The position numbers and the translations under genes were made by a program. From Aquimarina rhabdastrellae (GTDB lineage: Bacteria > Bacteroidota > Bacteroidia > Flavobacteriales > Flavobacteriaceae), in assembly GCA_947387485.1 (NCBI GenBank), contig CANDNT010000007.1:162676-226675 (forward strand): a stretch of DNA of 64,000 nt, given 5' to 3'. The notes under the pieces are model-generated. The model searched no databases and was not told where the DNA came from. It worked only from the letters and a program-made list of their open reading frames with translations. The stretch's first letter is position 1. Every line of letters begins with the position of its first letter. Below, in pieces: positions 1 through 8,929 of this stretch.

Positions 1-26
1 TAAAATATGTTAATTTCGAACAAAAG

Positions 27-45
27 GTGTACATAAAAGTGTACA
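27..45. repeat. Paired GTGTACA direct repeats
   Basis: Two copies of GTGTACA (27-33 and 39-45) are separated by five bases, and each contains the palindrome TGTACA. The upstream gene lies outside the window, so an operator role is only a possibility. Apart from this pair and the terminator at 171-201 I see nothing else recognisable in bases 1-213. Confidence 0.3.
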
Positions 46-170
46 GTAGAGTAAAAGCAATGACTATAACCAACTATATCTTATTGATTTTATGTAATTT
101 AAAAGAATGGAGTAATCGTTTTACAATTCCGAGGGTTTTGCTGATTATCTCAGTAAAATAGAGGTTTTAT

Positions 171-201
171 AAAAACAAAAACCACTGAAATTCAGTGGTT
201 T
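171..201 (-). terminator. Rho-independent terminator after the tRNA-Met genes
   Basis: On the minus strand a hairpin with arms AAACCACTG and CAGTGGTTT is followed by a T-rich run (A-rich at 171-181 on the plus strand). It lies just downstream of the tRNA-Met gene and would end the two-tRNA transcript. Confidence 0.75.
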
Positions 202-213
202 AATTTTAATTTG

Positions 214-287
214 TAGCGAGAACGGGAGTTGAACCCGTGACCTCCGGGTTATGAATCCGACGCTCTAACCAACTGAGCTATCTCGCC
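214..287 (-). tRNA. tRNA-Met (CAT), elongator-type
   Basis: The minus strand folds as a 74-base cloverleaf with acceptor GGCGAGA/TCTCGCT, D arm GCTC/GAGC, anticodon loop TTCATAA (anticodon CAT) and T arm ACGGG/CCCGT around TTCAACT. CCA is not encoded. The C-C-A-rich anticodon stem lacks the three G-C pairs typical of the initiator, so this is an elongator Met tRNA. A tRNA-Ile read through lysidine at the same CAT anticodon cannot be excluded from sequence alone. It sits 62 bases downstream of tRNA-fMet. Confidence 0.88.
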
Positions 288-310
288 ATTTTCATCCTTA
301 TTGATGTTTT

Positions 311-338
311 AAAAAAATAACCCTCTGATTACAGAAGG
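311..338 (-). terminator. Hairpin terminator between the two Met tRNA genes
   Basis: On the minus strand CCTTCTG and CAGAGGG pair (one G-T) around TAAT, followed by TTATTTTTTT. It lies directly after tRNA-fMet, so read-through to tRNA-Met may be only partial. Confidence 0.55.
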
Positions 339-349
339 CTAAAATTTAG

Positions 350-422
<73 letters not shown>

Positions 423-433
423 ATATTGGACTG

Positions 434-463
434 CAAAGATACAATCTCTTCTGGCTTTTTCAA
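434..463 (-). promoter_or_regulatory. Bacteroidota-type promoter of tRNA-fMet
   Basis: On the minus strand the -7 box TATCTTTG (434-441) is preceded after 19 bases by TTG (461-463). Both match the Bacteroidota -7 TAnnTTTG and -33 elements. The predicted start of transcription is a few bases before the tRNA at 422. Confidence 0.7.
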
Positions 464-499
464 GTCTTTTTTATGTTTTTTTTCATCTTTTTTTATTTC

Positions 500-522
500 A
501 AAAAGATAAGCTTCTACTTATC
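500..522 (-). terminator. Weak terminator after the efflux operon
   Basis: On the minus strand GATAAG and CTTATC pair around TAGAAG and are followed by five T residues. It lies 23 bases after the stop codon of the TolC-like gene. The stem is short, so the call is tentative. Confidence 0.45.
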
Positions 523-544
523 AATATTTTAATCTATTATTTTT

Positions 545-1900
545 TTACAATAATTTTCCTGCTAGCTGCAATAATTGCATTTCAGCATTTTTTGCATCGT
601 ATTTTGCATTACTCAAATTTAACTCTGCATTTAACAAATCGATCTGTGCTTGTCTATAATTAATGGAGTTAATTTGCCCTAATTTGTATCGTTCGTTTGT
701 AAGTTCAAAGTTTCGCTTATTGGTATCTCTGCTACGTTCTTGTACTTTTAATGTAAATAAGCGATTTTGATAAGTTTCCCAGGCATTATTAATATCTCTG
801 CTTAGTTGTTGTATTATTTGCTCTTTGGACACTTCTCTAGAAGCTATAGCTATCTTTGCATTATTCACTCTTGTTTTTGTTGTTCCTCCATCAAACACAT
901 TCCAAGAAAATGAGATTCCTCCATTAATTCCTTTTTGAGTATTTTCTGAAGGTGAAAATTGATTCACAGGTTCGCTATTCGAACTATTCCATGAGTATCC
1001 TCCATTTACGCCTACTGTAGGCATCCATCCTGACCTGTTTATTTTTAAATCATATTGACTCAATGCTAAGTTCTTTTGCGCTTGTAAAACATTTACGTTT
1101 TCTTCTTTGGCACTTGTCAATAATACTTCTTTATCCAGGTCTACTTTATAATTTACATCGGTAGACACTTCAAATGTAGTATTTACGTCTCTACCTAATA
1201 ATACATTTAAGTTTCGTTTTGCGTTGGCCAATTGTCTGTTAACTTCTAAAACAGTAACACTGTCATTACTTACAATAACTTCTGCATTCAACACATCTAG
1301 TTTTGTATTTTGACCGTATTCAAAATTATATGTTGTGCGTTGTAATCGCTGTTTTGATACTTCTAAAGTCTTTTCTTGACTACTTTTATTTTCTGTAAGC
1401 CTTGCTATTTCATGATACGCTGTATACAATTGTATAATGGTATTTTCTAACACTTGACGCGCTTGCAGTTCTGATAATTGTAATGCTTCTTGTAATCGTT
1501 TTACTGTATATTTTCTATTAAACCCGTTAAAAAGTGTATAATCTACTCTCACTGATGCATTATACGATCTTGACTCTGCTCCATTCACTTCATTTACATC
1601 TCCGCTTGCAAATGTAGTTTTACTATCATTTTTAGTATAATTTGCTCCTGCACTAGTAGACACACTAGGAAGATATCCTGTGTTAAAAACTCCACTATTA
1701 TTTTTGGCTACAGCCACATCATTTTTTGCAATAACCACATCATAATTATGCTTCATTGCTAATTGTATAGCTTCTTCTGGGGTTAGCACTTCTTGGGCTT
1801 TAAGTGCACTAACACCTAATATACTTATAAAAAAACCAGTTATAATTAAGCTATTAATTTTACTTATTCCCATTTTACTTTTCATTTGTAGAAGTTTCAT
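545..1900 (-). CDS. TolC-family outer-membrane efflux channel
   Basis: The product is the outer-membrane duct of a tripartite efflux pump, exporting the pump's substrates across the outer membrane. The protein is 451 residues, normal for the family. It has an N-terminal signal peptide ending near ALKAQ, then two repeats of the OEP domain with long alpha-helical, Gln/Asn-rich segments and periodic beta strands. It is last in the operon after the adaptor and the RND pump. The start used here overlaps the pump's stop codon by 26 bases; ATG codons at 1885 and 1873 (Met6 and Met10) would give shorter signal peptides and are equally possible. The family assignment is firm but the substrate is unknown. 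Confidence 0.88.
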   Translation of the reverse strand: MKLLQMKSKMGISKINSLIITGFFISILGVSALKAQEVLTPEEAIQLAMKHNYDVVIAKNDVAVAKNNSGVFNTGYLPSVSTSAGANYTKNDSKTTFASGDVNEVNGAESRSYNASVRVDYTLFNGFNRKYTVKRLQEALQLSELQARQVLENTIIQLYTAYHEIARLTENKSSQEKTLEVSKQRLQRTTYNFEYGQNTKLDVLNAEVIVSNDSVTVLEVNRQLANAKRNLNVLLGRDVNTTFEVSTDVNYKVDLDKEVLLTSAKEENVNVLQAQKNLALSQYDLKINRSGWMPTVGVNGGYSWNSSNSEPVNQFSPSENTQKGINGGISFSWNVFDGGTTKTRVNNAKIAIASREVSKEQIIQQLSRDINNAWETYQNRLFTLKVQERSRDTNKRNFELTNERYKLGQINSINYRQAQIDLLNAELNLSNAKYDAKNAEMQLLQLAGKLL

Positions 1901-4900
1901 TTTCTGCTTTCAGTTCTATTACCGCTCTTTCTACCTCTTCTTTAGGAGGTCTTGCCCCTGTTAAAATCCATTTTTTTCCAATCTTAATATCATTTGATAT
2001 CGAAAGTAATACCGGTAACGTCAATAATGTTAATAATGTAGCAATACTAATACCATATGCTATCGAAATTGCCATAGGAATCAAGAACTGTGCTTGTCGA
2101 CTTGTTTCCAAAATTAATGGTGCTAATCCCGCTACTGTTGTAATTGTTGTTAAAAAGATGGCTCTAAATCTTGATTTACCAGCTTCAAATAGTGCTGTAT
2201 CAAATTTCATCCCTTGTTTTAAATACGTATTAAACTTACTAATCAATACTAGTCCATCATTAACCATAATTCCGATCAAAGCAATAATTCCTAACATTGA
2301 TAGTATATTTACAGCAAAACCATGCAACCAGTGTCCCCATGCTACTCCTATTAAACTAAAAGGTACCATGACTAATAACATTAAAGGTTGTCCATAAGAT
2401 CTAAACGTAAAAACGATTACGATATAAATCAACAAGAAAATAACTGGTGCTACTACGGCTGCCGATCCTGATACTTTTGAAGCTTCTCTATTTTGTCCTT
2501 CGTATAATGCCGTAATTGAAGGATATTTTGCTACGATTTCTGGCATAATACGATTTTGAATATCTGCCAATATATCTGTAGCACTAGCCTTACGGTCTTT
2601 CATATCAGCTTCAACTTTAATTTCTCTTTGCCCATTGAGGTGATTTATAGAAATCTCTCCTCTTTCTATCTCATAATTGGCAATTTCAGTCAAAGGTATT
2701 CTGTTTCCGCTTGGCGTAAGAATACGCATATCATCAAGATTTTTAATAGATGATCGTTCTTTTTTGTCATAACGCACCCATACTTTGATTTCGTCTTGAC
2801 CTCGTTGAAAACGCTGTACTTGTAGCCCAAAGAAACCACTACGTACCTGAGACATCACTTCGTTAAGTGTTAACCCTAATAAGTAAGCATTGTCTTTTAG
2901 TTTGATTTTAATTTCTTTGATTCCAGAAGGATCATTATCTGTAACATCTTTTAATTCTGTATTCTTACTTAATTCTGTTTTTAATTCAAGCTTAGCTGCT
3001 TTTAATTCATCTATTTTATTACTGAGTAACGAAACTGATACTGGTTTTCCTCCAAAGTTACCTCCGGATCCAAACGTAAGACTTTCCACTCCATACACTT
3101 CTCCTACTTTATCTCGAATCGCATTAGTTATCTCTCCCGACGTAAAGTTTCTTCGTTCTCCTGGTAATAAATTAATGTTTAATGAAGCTGTTGCACTTCC
3201 TGGTCCTATACGTTTAATTACATTCTCTACTACATCTTCGTTCCCTTCTTGTTTTGCTGTATAGGTCTTATTAACTTCCCAAGCTGCGGTCTCTATAACC
3301 GAAATGATAGAATCGGTAATAGTCTCATTTGTTCCTTGTGGCATTTTAAGGTTTATCGATACTCTATCACTTGCTATAGAAGGAAAAAATGTTCCTCTTA
3401 TTACTCCTCCTTGAAAAGCGCCTAGTGTTATAATCAATAATGCAACAGGAATAATCAATCCAAAGAATTTATTTTGTAAAACAAATCGCAATGCTGGTGC
3501 ATATAATTTGTCTCTCATATAATCCATTATTCGCTCGGCATAGCGATTAAACTTATATACTTTTTGTCCTCTTTTTAAAGCTTTTGAATGTGCTACGTGA
3601 GCTGGTAAAATTATTAAAGCTTCTATTAGCGAAATGACCAAGGTTAAAGTTACTACTGTAGATACTTCTCCAAAGAAATCTCCTATGTTTCCGTCTAAGA
3701 AAAAGAATACTGCAAAAGCCAATACTGTAGTTGTTATGGCAGAAATGATAGGCGGTATCACTTCTAATGTACCATCTATGGCAGCTTGAATTGGTGTTTT
3801 TCCTTTTTCAAAATGATGGTATATATTTTCGGAAATTACAATTCCGTCATCCACCAAAATACCAATTACGATAATCATCCCAAACAAGGACAATACATTA
3901 ATTGTTACATCAAAATATCCTGCAAAAATAAACATTCCAAAAAAAGCTACTGGTAATCCTGCCGCTACCCAAAATGCCAATCTAGGTCTTAAGAATAGTG
4001 ATAAGAATAACAATACCAACAACATTCCTTGCCATGCATTCTTAAACAATAATTGTGTACGTTCTCTTAACGGAATAGAAGCATCTCTAGTGATCTCTAA
4101 TTGTATTCCTTCACTTCCCTCGTTAAAACGTTCTATATATTCATTAATCTTCTCTGCAGAACTTAATAGGTCTTCATTATTTGTATTACTCACCTGTAAT
4201 CGAACTGCCGTATTACTGTTAAAGAAACTACGATTAGGAGTCTCGTTCCAGCGATCTCTTATTTCGGCTATATCTTTCAATCTTATGATATTTCCTGAAG
4301 TTTCTGCTCTAATAATTAGATTCTCTAATTCGTCTGCATAATACGCTCTATTATTAGCTCTGATTAAATATTCTTCAGATTCCGTTTTAATAGATCCACC
4401 AGTAGTTAACAAATTAGCATTTGATACTGCACTTGCAACTTGACGAAATGTAAGGTTATATGCTTTTAAATCTTGTTCTCTTACTGCGATCTCTATTTCT
4501 TCGGCAGGAAACCCTGTTACCGTTATTTGAGATATTCCGTCAATTCTTCTTAGATCATTTTCTACATCTCGACTTATTTGCTTCAGTGTTTTAAGTGAAA
4601 CACCTTCTCCTGTTACTACAAAACTTATGGTCTCTGCTACATTTTCAACTTTTGTAATTACAGGAGGTTCCATTCCCACTGGAAAATTGGGTACTTTATC
4701 TACTGCATTTTTTACTTCGGCCAATACCACATCAATATCGTATCCTTTAAGTTTTTCTATAGCTATATTAGCTGCATTTTCTGAAGAAGTAGAAGTAACT
4801 CTATCAATTCCTATCAATCCTTTAAGATTGTCTTCTATTTTTAATACAACTCCTTCTTCTATTTCTTGGGGAGAAGCTCCAGGATAAACTACATCTATAC

Positions 4901-5039
4901 GTATAAAATTAGAATCTATTAAAGGGAAAAAGGAAGAACGTAAGGTTGAATATCCTAGAAATCCCATTATCACAAATGCCAGTATCAATACATTAACGGC
5001 AACTGGATATTTTATAAAGTATGATATTATCTTTTTCAC
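1875..5039 (-). CDS. RND efflux permease (AcrB/MexB superfamily)
   Basis: This is the proton-driven inner-membrane pump of the operon. At 1054 residues it has the usual RND size: two halves, each with a transmembrane helix, a large periplasmic domain and further helices. The first periplasmic domain opens with the family motif VYPGASPQEIEEGV. In the TM4 segment GILVDDGIVISEN the adjacent aspartates are the expected proton-relay residues. The corresponding second-half segment GIMVNDGLVLISK keeps one aspartate. It follows the adaptor gene by 25 bases. It resembles hydrophobe/drug-type RND pumps more than the CusA-type pump at 32419-36126, but the substrate cannot be read from sequence. Confidence 0.9.
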   Translation of the reverse strand: MKKIISYFIKYPVAVNVLILAFVIMGFLGYSTLRSSFFPLIDSNFIRIDVVYPGASPQEIEEGVVLKIEDNLKGLIGIDRVTSTSSENAANIAIEKLKGYDIDVVLAEVKNAVDKVPNFPVGMEPPVITKVENVAETISFVVTGEGVSLKTLKQISRDVENDLRRIDGISQITVTGFPAEEIEIAVREQDLKAYNLTFRQVASAVSNANLLTTGGSIKTESEEYLIRANNRAYYADELENLIIRAETSGNIIRLKDIAEIRDRWNETPNRSFFNSNTAVRLQVSNTNNEDLLSSAEKINEYIERFNEGSEGIQLEITRDASIPLRERTQLLFKNAWQGMLLVLLFLSLFLRPRLAFWVAAGLPVAFFGMFIFAGYFDVTINVLSLFGMIIVIGILVDDGIVISENIYHHFEKGKTPIQAAIDGTLEVIPPIISAITTTVLAFAVFFFLDGNIGDFFGEVSTVVTLTLVISLIEALIILPAHVAHSKALKRGQKVYKFNRYAERIMDYMRDKLYAPALRFVLQNKFFGLIIPVALLIITLGAFQGGVIRGTFFPSIASDRVSINLKMPQGTNETITDSIISVIETAAWEVNKTYTAKQEGNEDVVENVIKRIGPGSATASLNINLLPGERRNFTSGEITNAIRDKVGEVYGVESLTFGSGGNFGGKPVSVSLLSNKIDELKAAKLELKTELSKNTELKDVTDNDPSGIKEIKIKLKDNAYLLGLTLNEVMSQVRSGFFGLQVQRFQRGQDEIKVWVRYDKKERSSIKNLDDMRILTPSGNRIPLTEIANYEIERGEISINHLNGQREIKVEADMKDRKASATDILADIQNRIMPEIVAKYPSITALYEGQNREASKVSGSAAVVAPVIFLLIYIVIVFTFRSYGQPLMLLVMVPFSLIGVAWGHWLHGFAVNILSMLGIIALIGIMVNDGLVLISKFNTYLKQGMKFDTALFEAGKSRFRAIFLTTITTVAGLAPLILETSRQAQFLIPMAISIAYGISIATLLTLLTLPVLLSISNDIKIGKKWILTGARPPKEEVERAVIELKAENETSTNEK

Positions 5040-5064
5040 TATCTATATTCTTTTTGGAGGGCTA

Positions 5065-6180
5065 TTATTTATTTTCTGATACTACCTTTACCTTCATTCC
5101 TTCATGAGCTCCAGAAATAGGTTTACTTACCAGTTGTATTCCGTCTTCAAGTCCTTTTACTATTACTGTATTCTCATTAAAATACACTGGATTAATTGGT
5201 ATTTTTCTCAATACAGAATCTTGTACGATATAGACTTCTTTATTATCTATTAGCAGTTTTCTTGCTATCTCATAAGCATTTGCCTCTTTTTGTGCAGGAA
5301 CATAGGCTTCTAGATACATTCCTTCTCTTAAATTATCGCCTTTTACTTCTATAAACACTTTTACTGTTTGTGTAGCTTGATCTATCTTTCCGTTAATTCT
5401 AGTTACTTTCCCTGTCCACTCTTGGGTTTCTTCTAGATTTCTTAATGACACATCTTTTCCTACACTTAATATATTTGCATAAGTTGCATTGATCGCAACT
5501 TCTATCTCATAGGCTTCTGTTCTAATGAACTCTCCCATTTTTTGACCTGCTCTTACTAGTGTTCCTTGAGTTACTAGAGCTTCTGTCAAAATTCCATCAA
5601 AAGGAGCTCGTATATTGTATTTTCCTAATCGTGCCTCTAGGTTCTTGATATTATAATATGTAGCATAAATATTCTTTCCTGTCACAAAATACTTTTCTTG
5701 GTCTGTATCTGTTTTTGGCAATGCTGGTATACTTTTATTTAAATCAAAATTCTTTAAATACGTATTCCATTTTTCAAAAGCTGCTGGATAATCCAACCTT
5801 AAATCTGGCATCATTGATACGATAAGATTTTGTAAACTACTTTTTTGGGCCTGTAAGGTTGCATAATGCTCTTCGTTATTAATACGAAGTAATACTTCTC
5901 CTTTTCTGTATTTTACTCCTACTTTAAATTCTTTTCCTGTTGCTTGCAATACACCTTGAACTTCAGAAAACAATTCTACTTTTTGCTTTGCAACTAAGTT
6001 TCCGTCTGCTGTAATAATGATAGGAATCTCGCTATTTTTAACGGTCTTTGTAAAGACTGTTTTTTCTGTTTGTACTTTTCTTTTAGGAGGTTGCTTTTTA
6101 TTATTCTTAAATAGCATAAATATTCCTATTGACGCTCCTAAAATGAGTACACCTAATAATGCGATAACTACTTTTCTCAT
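5065..6180 (-). CDS. RND efflux periplasmic adaptor (HlyD/AcrA type)
   Basis: This 371-residue membrane-fusion protein bridges the RND pump and the TolC-like channel. It has an N-terminal transmembrane anchor (VVIALLGVLILGASIGIFML), then a lipoyl-like half (GNLVAKQKVELFSEVQG), a short helical hairpin, the matching lipoyl half (NIRAPFDGILTEALVTQGTLVRAGQ) and beta-barrel/membrane-proximal domains. It is first in the three-gene operon and has a Bacteroidota -7 box upstream. No regulator lies next to the operon, so regulation is not apparent. Confidence 0.88.
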   Translation of the reverse strand: MRKVVIALLGVLILGASIGIFMLFKNNKKQPPKRKVQTEKTVFTKTVKNSEIPIIITADGNLVAKQKVELFSEVQGVLQATGKEFKVGVKYRKGEVLLRINNEEHYATLQAQKSSLQNLIVSMMPDLRLDYPAAFEKWNTYLKNFDLNKSIPALPKTDTDQEKYFVTGKNIYATYYNIKNLEARLGKYNIRAPFDGILTEALVTQGTLVRAGQKMGEFIRTEAYEIEVAINATYANILSVGKDVSLRNLEETQEWTGKVTRINGKIDQATQTVKVFIEVKGDNLREGMYLEAYVPAQKEANAYEIARKLLIDNKEVYIVQDSVLRKIPINPVYFNENTVIVKGLEDGIQLVSKPISGAHEGMKVKVVSENK

Positions 6181-6263
6181 TCCTTACTTCTATTAATCTA
6201 TTCTTTATTACCTATTTTCTATATTGCTTATCCTTTAGCAATCACTTGTTTTTAATTCGGCTA

Positions 6264-6271
6264 CAAATGTA
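6264..6271 (-). promoter_or_regulatory. -7 box of the RND efflux operon
   Basis: On the minus strand TACATTTG matches TAnnTTTG exactly, 84 bases upstream of the adaptor start codon. A -33 TTG at the right spacing is not visible, so the promoter may be weak or activator dependent. Confidence 0.45.
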
Positions 6272-6442
6272 ATCACTAATAGTCGCTACTTGTCTCTTCT
6301 TATTTTGTAAATTCATGTTAAAAATTCACTACAAGCGTTTATTTATTAACACCCTATTTCTTATTCATTTTGATCTAAAGTTTCCTTTAGACTGACATTA
6401 TATTGTAAAGTTTAATTTGTTAACAATACTTAATGATCGTAT

Positions 6443-6475
6443 AAAAAAAGAGTTGCCTTTTTAAAAACAACTCTC
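6443..6475 (-). terminator. Terminator of the ABC-F gene
   Basis: On the minus strand AGAGTTG and CAACTCT form the stem, followed directly by seven T residues. It begins about 17 bases past the stop codon of the ABC-F ATPase. Confidence 0.8.
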
Positions 6476-6491
6476 TTGGATTCTTATGTTA

Positions 6492-8411
6492 TTATGCCTC
6501 TAACAACTCTATTTCTTCTTGTAGATTTTCCCAATCTTCCATAGCTTTTTCTAAATCTTTCTTTTTGGCTTCATAGTGTTCAAAAAAATCAGGTTTTGCT
6601 ATAGTAGCTTCGTAATCTTTCATTAGCTCTTCATCAATCAATTGTATCTCTTTTTCTAATTTGCTAATTTTTGCTTCTATATTACTCAGCTTATTGTTTA
6701 ACGATTTGAGCTTCTTTTGTTCTTGATACGAAAGTTTTGCTTTGGTTTTTTCTACTGTTTCTACTTTTGCTTCTTTCTCTCTTTTTTCTACTTCTCGTAG
6801 ATTAGCCACTTTTCTTTGCTCTAAATAAAAGTCAATATCTCCTAAATACTCTTTTATCTTCTTATCTTTAAACTCATATACCGTAGTTGTTAGCCCTTGA
6901 AGAAAATCTCTATCATGAGAAACTAATAACAAGGTTCCTTCAAAACTCTTCAATGCTTTTTTAAGTACATTCTTTGATTTTATGTCAAGGTGATTGGTAG
7001 GCTCATCCATCACCAATACATTGAATGGTTGTAAAAGCATTTTACACAACGCTAATCGATTACGTTCTCCTCCTGATAATACTTTTACTTTTTTCTCTAC
7101 ATCATCTCCTCTAAATAAGAATGCACCTAACATATCTCTTACTTTGCTACGTGTCTTTTCGTTTGCAGCATGGATCATCGTTTCTTCTATCGTAAGTTCT
7201 CCGTCAAGATATTCGGCTTGATTTTGAGCAAAATATCCTATCTCTACATTATGTCCTAATTTTAAGTTACCTGTATGTGAGATCTCATTAATAATGATCT
7301 TTGCTAGTGTAGATTTTCCTTGTCCATTTTGCCCTACAAAGGCTATTTTTGAACCTCTTTCTACTAATAAATCTATAGCTCTTAAAATCTCTTTTTCTCC
7401 ATAATTTTTGCTCACCTGCTCTGCCTCTATTACTACTTTACCAGGTTGCACACTTACAGGAAAACTAATATTCATCACAGCATTATCATCTTCGTCAACT
7501 TGTATACGCTCAACTTTATCTAGTTTTTTAATCAGTGATTGTGCCATAGATGCTTTTGTAGCCTTGGCTCTAAACTTTTCGATAAGCTTTTCTGTATGTT
7601 CAATTTGCTTTGCTTGATTTTTTTGCGCAGCTAATTGTTGTTCTCGCATTTCTTCTCGCAGTACCAAATATTTTGAATATGGTTTATTGTAATCATAGAT
7701 CCTACCTAGAGATATTTCTATTGTCCTATTGGTTACATTATCCAAAAACATTTTATCGTGAGATACTATCACTACAGCCCCAGAATAGTTTTTAAGGAAA
7801 TTCTCTAACCAGATAATGGATTCAATATCAAGGTGGTTTGTAGGCTCATCTAATAGTAAAATGTCATTATTTTGTAGTAGAAGCTTTGCCAACTCTATAC
7901 GCATTCTCCATCCACCAGAAAAGGTATCTGTTAATCTATCAAAATCATCTGCTGTAAATCCCAGTCCTTGTAATACGCGTTCTGTATCTCCCTTATAATT
8001 ATAGCCCCCTAAAAGTTCATAACGTTGTGTAAAATCGCTTAAATCCGTAATTAACTTGTTATATGCTTCAGATTCATAATCAGATCGTGTAGCTAACTGT
8101 TCATTAATTTCATCAATCGCTCGTTCTATCTTTTTGATTTCAACAAAAGCTTCATATGCTTCTTCTACAACTGTTCTTCCTTGTATGAAATCTATATCTT
8201 GCTTTAAGAAACCAATTTTGGCATCTTTATCTAACGCTATCTGTCCAGAATCAGGTTCTTGCTCTTTGGATAAAATCTTAAGCATTGTTGATTTACCTGC
8301 TCCATTTTTTCCTATAAGTCCTACTCTATCTCCAGCACCTAATCTAAATGTGATATCTTCAAATAAATATTCTCCTCCAAATGAGATTGATAAATTATGT
8401 ATGTTCAGCAT
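6492..8411 (-). CDS. ABC-F family ATPase (Uup/YheS-like)
   Basis: The protein is a soluble duplicated ABC ATPase with no membrane domain; ABC-F proteins bind ribosomes and act in translation or antibiotic protection. At 639 residues it has Walker A motifs GKNGAGKS (about 36-43) and GQNGQGKS (second half), signature sequences FSGGW and LSGGERNR, and Walker B segments ending LLLDEPTNHLDI and LVMDEPTNHLDI. The interdomain linker is charged and helical. The C-terminal 100 residues form a coiled coil, as in Uup-type members. It is a single-gene unit with its own terminator. The subfamily cannot be fixed here, and resistance activity should not be assumed. Confidence 0.9.
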   Translation of the reverse strand: MLNIHNLSISFGGEYLFEDITFRLGAGDRVGLIGKNGAGKSTMLKILSKEQEPDSGQIALDKDAKIGFLKQDIDFIQGRTVVEEAYEAFVEIKKIERAIDEINEQLATRSDYESEAYNKLITDLSDFTQRYELLGGYNYKGDTERVLQGLGFTADDFDRLTDTFSGGWRMRIELAKLLLQNNDILLLDEPTNHLDIESIIWLENFLKNYSGAVVIVSHDKMFLDNVTNRTIEISLGRIYDYNKPYSKYLVLREEMREQQLAAQKNQAKQIEHTEKLIEKFRAKATKASMAQSLIKKLDKVERIQVDEDDNAVMNISFPVSVQPGKVVIEAEQVSKNYGEKEILRAIDLLVERGSKIAFVGQNGQGKSTLAKIIINEISHTGNLKLGHNVEIGYFAQNQAEYLDGELTIEETMIHAANEKTRSKVRDMLGAFLFRGDDVEKKVKVLSGGERNRLALCKMLLQPFNVLVMDEPTNHLDIKSKNVLKKALKSFEGTLLLVSHDRDFLQGLTTTVYEFKDKKIKEYLGDIDFYLEQRKVANLREVEKREKEAKVETVEKTKAKLSYQEQKKLKSLNNKLSNIEAKISKLEKEIQLIDEELMKDYEATIAKPDFFEHYEAKKKDLEKAMEDWENLQEEIELLEA

Positions 8412-8542
8412 CGATTTCTTGTCTTATTTCTGCAAAGATGCTCATTTTTATGCGCCTGTAAAAGTTCCTTATTATTTATTACGTTATTATGATTTTTCTT
8501 TTCTAATTTGACGATATTTGTAATACTAATCTGATTGTTTCT

Positions 8543-8929
8543 ATGAAGTTTTTAAAAGGCACAAAAGTATATAGTATTCTTACTGGTGCATGTCCAGTTT
8601 GTCATGAAGAAAGTATGTATAAGCATCCTAATCCATATAGCTCAATTTTTCAAACACTGAGCATGAATGAACGTTGTAGTCATTGTCAAACAAAATACAA
8701 AATAGAACCTTCTTTCTTTTATGGAGCAATGTATGTAAGTTATCCTGTTGGGATTGCTTTTGCTGTAGCAGCTTTTATCATTGCTAATTTCTTTTTTGAA
8801 TTAACTTTACTTCAATCTTTCTTTATTATTGTAGGAACTTTGATTGTTTTTATGCCCATTATCATGCGTTTAGCTAGAAATATATGGATTAACTTTTTTA
8901 AGCATTTTAAGAAGAAATCAAAACATTAA
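8543..8929 (+). CDS. DUF983 family zinc-ribbon membrane protein
   Basis: This 128-residue protein has two Cys-x2-Cys knuckles (C17/C20 and C45/C48) that form a likely zinc ribbon, followed by two hydrophobic helices (about 58-80 and 86-110) and a basic tail. This is the layout of DUF983, a family of unknown function common in Bacteroidota and Alphaproteobacteria. It is divergent from the ABC-F gene. Its TAA stop shares bases with the stop codon of the convergent oxidoreductase, a 4-base overlap. Confidence 0.85.
   Translation: MKFLKGTKVYSILTGACPVCHEESMYKHPNPYSSIFQTLSMNERCSHCQTKYKIEPSFFYGAMYVSYPVGIAFAVAAFIIANFFFELTLLQSFFIIVGTLIVFMPIIMRLARNIWINFFKHFKKKSKH

Larger units (their letters stand above)
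6181..6491. other. Intergenic region between efflux operon and ABC-F gene
   Basis: This 311-base non-coding stretch holds the -7 box of the efflux operon (6264-6271) and the terminator of the ABC-F gene (6443-6475). I see no small ORF, repeat or RNA motif in the rest. Confidence 0.6.
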
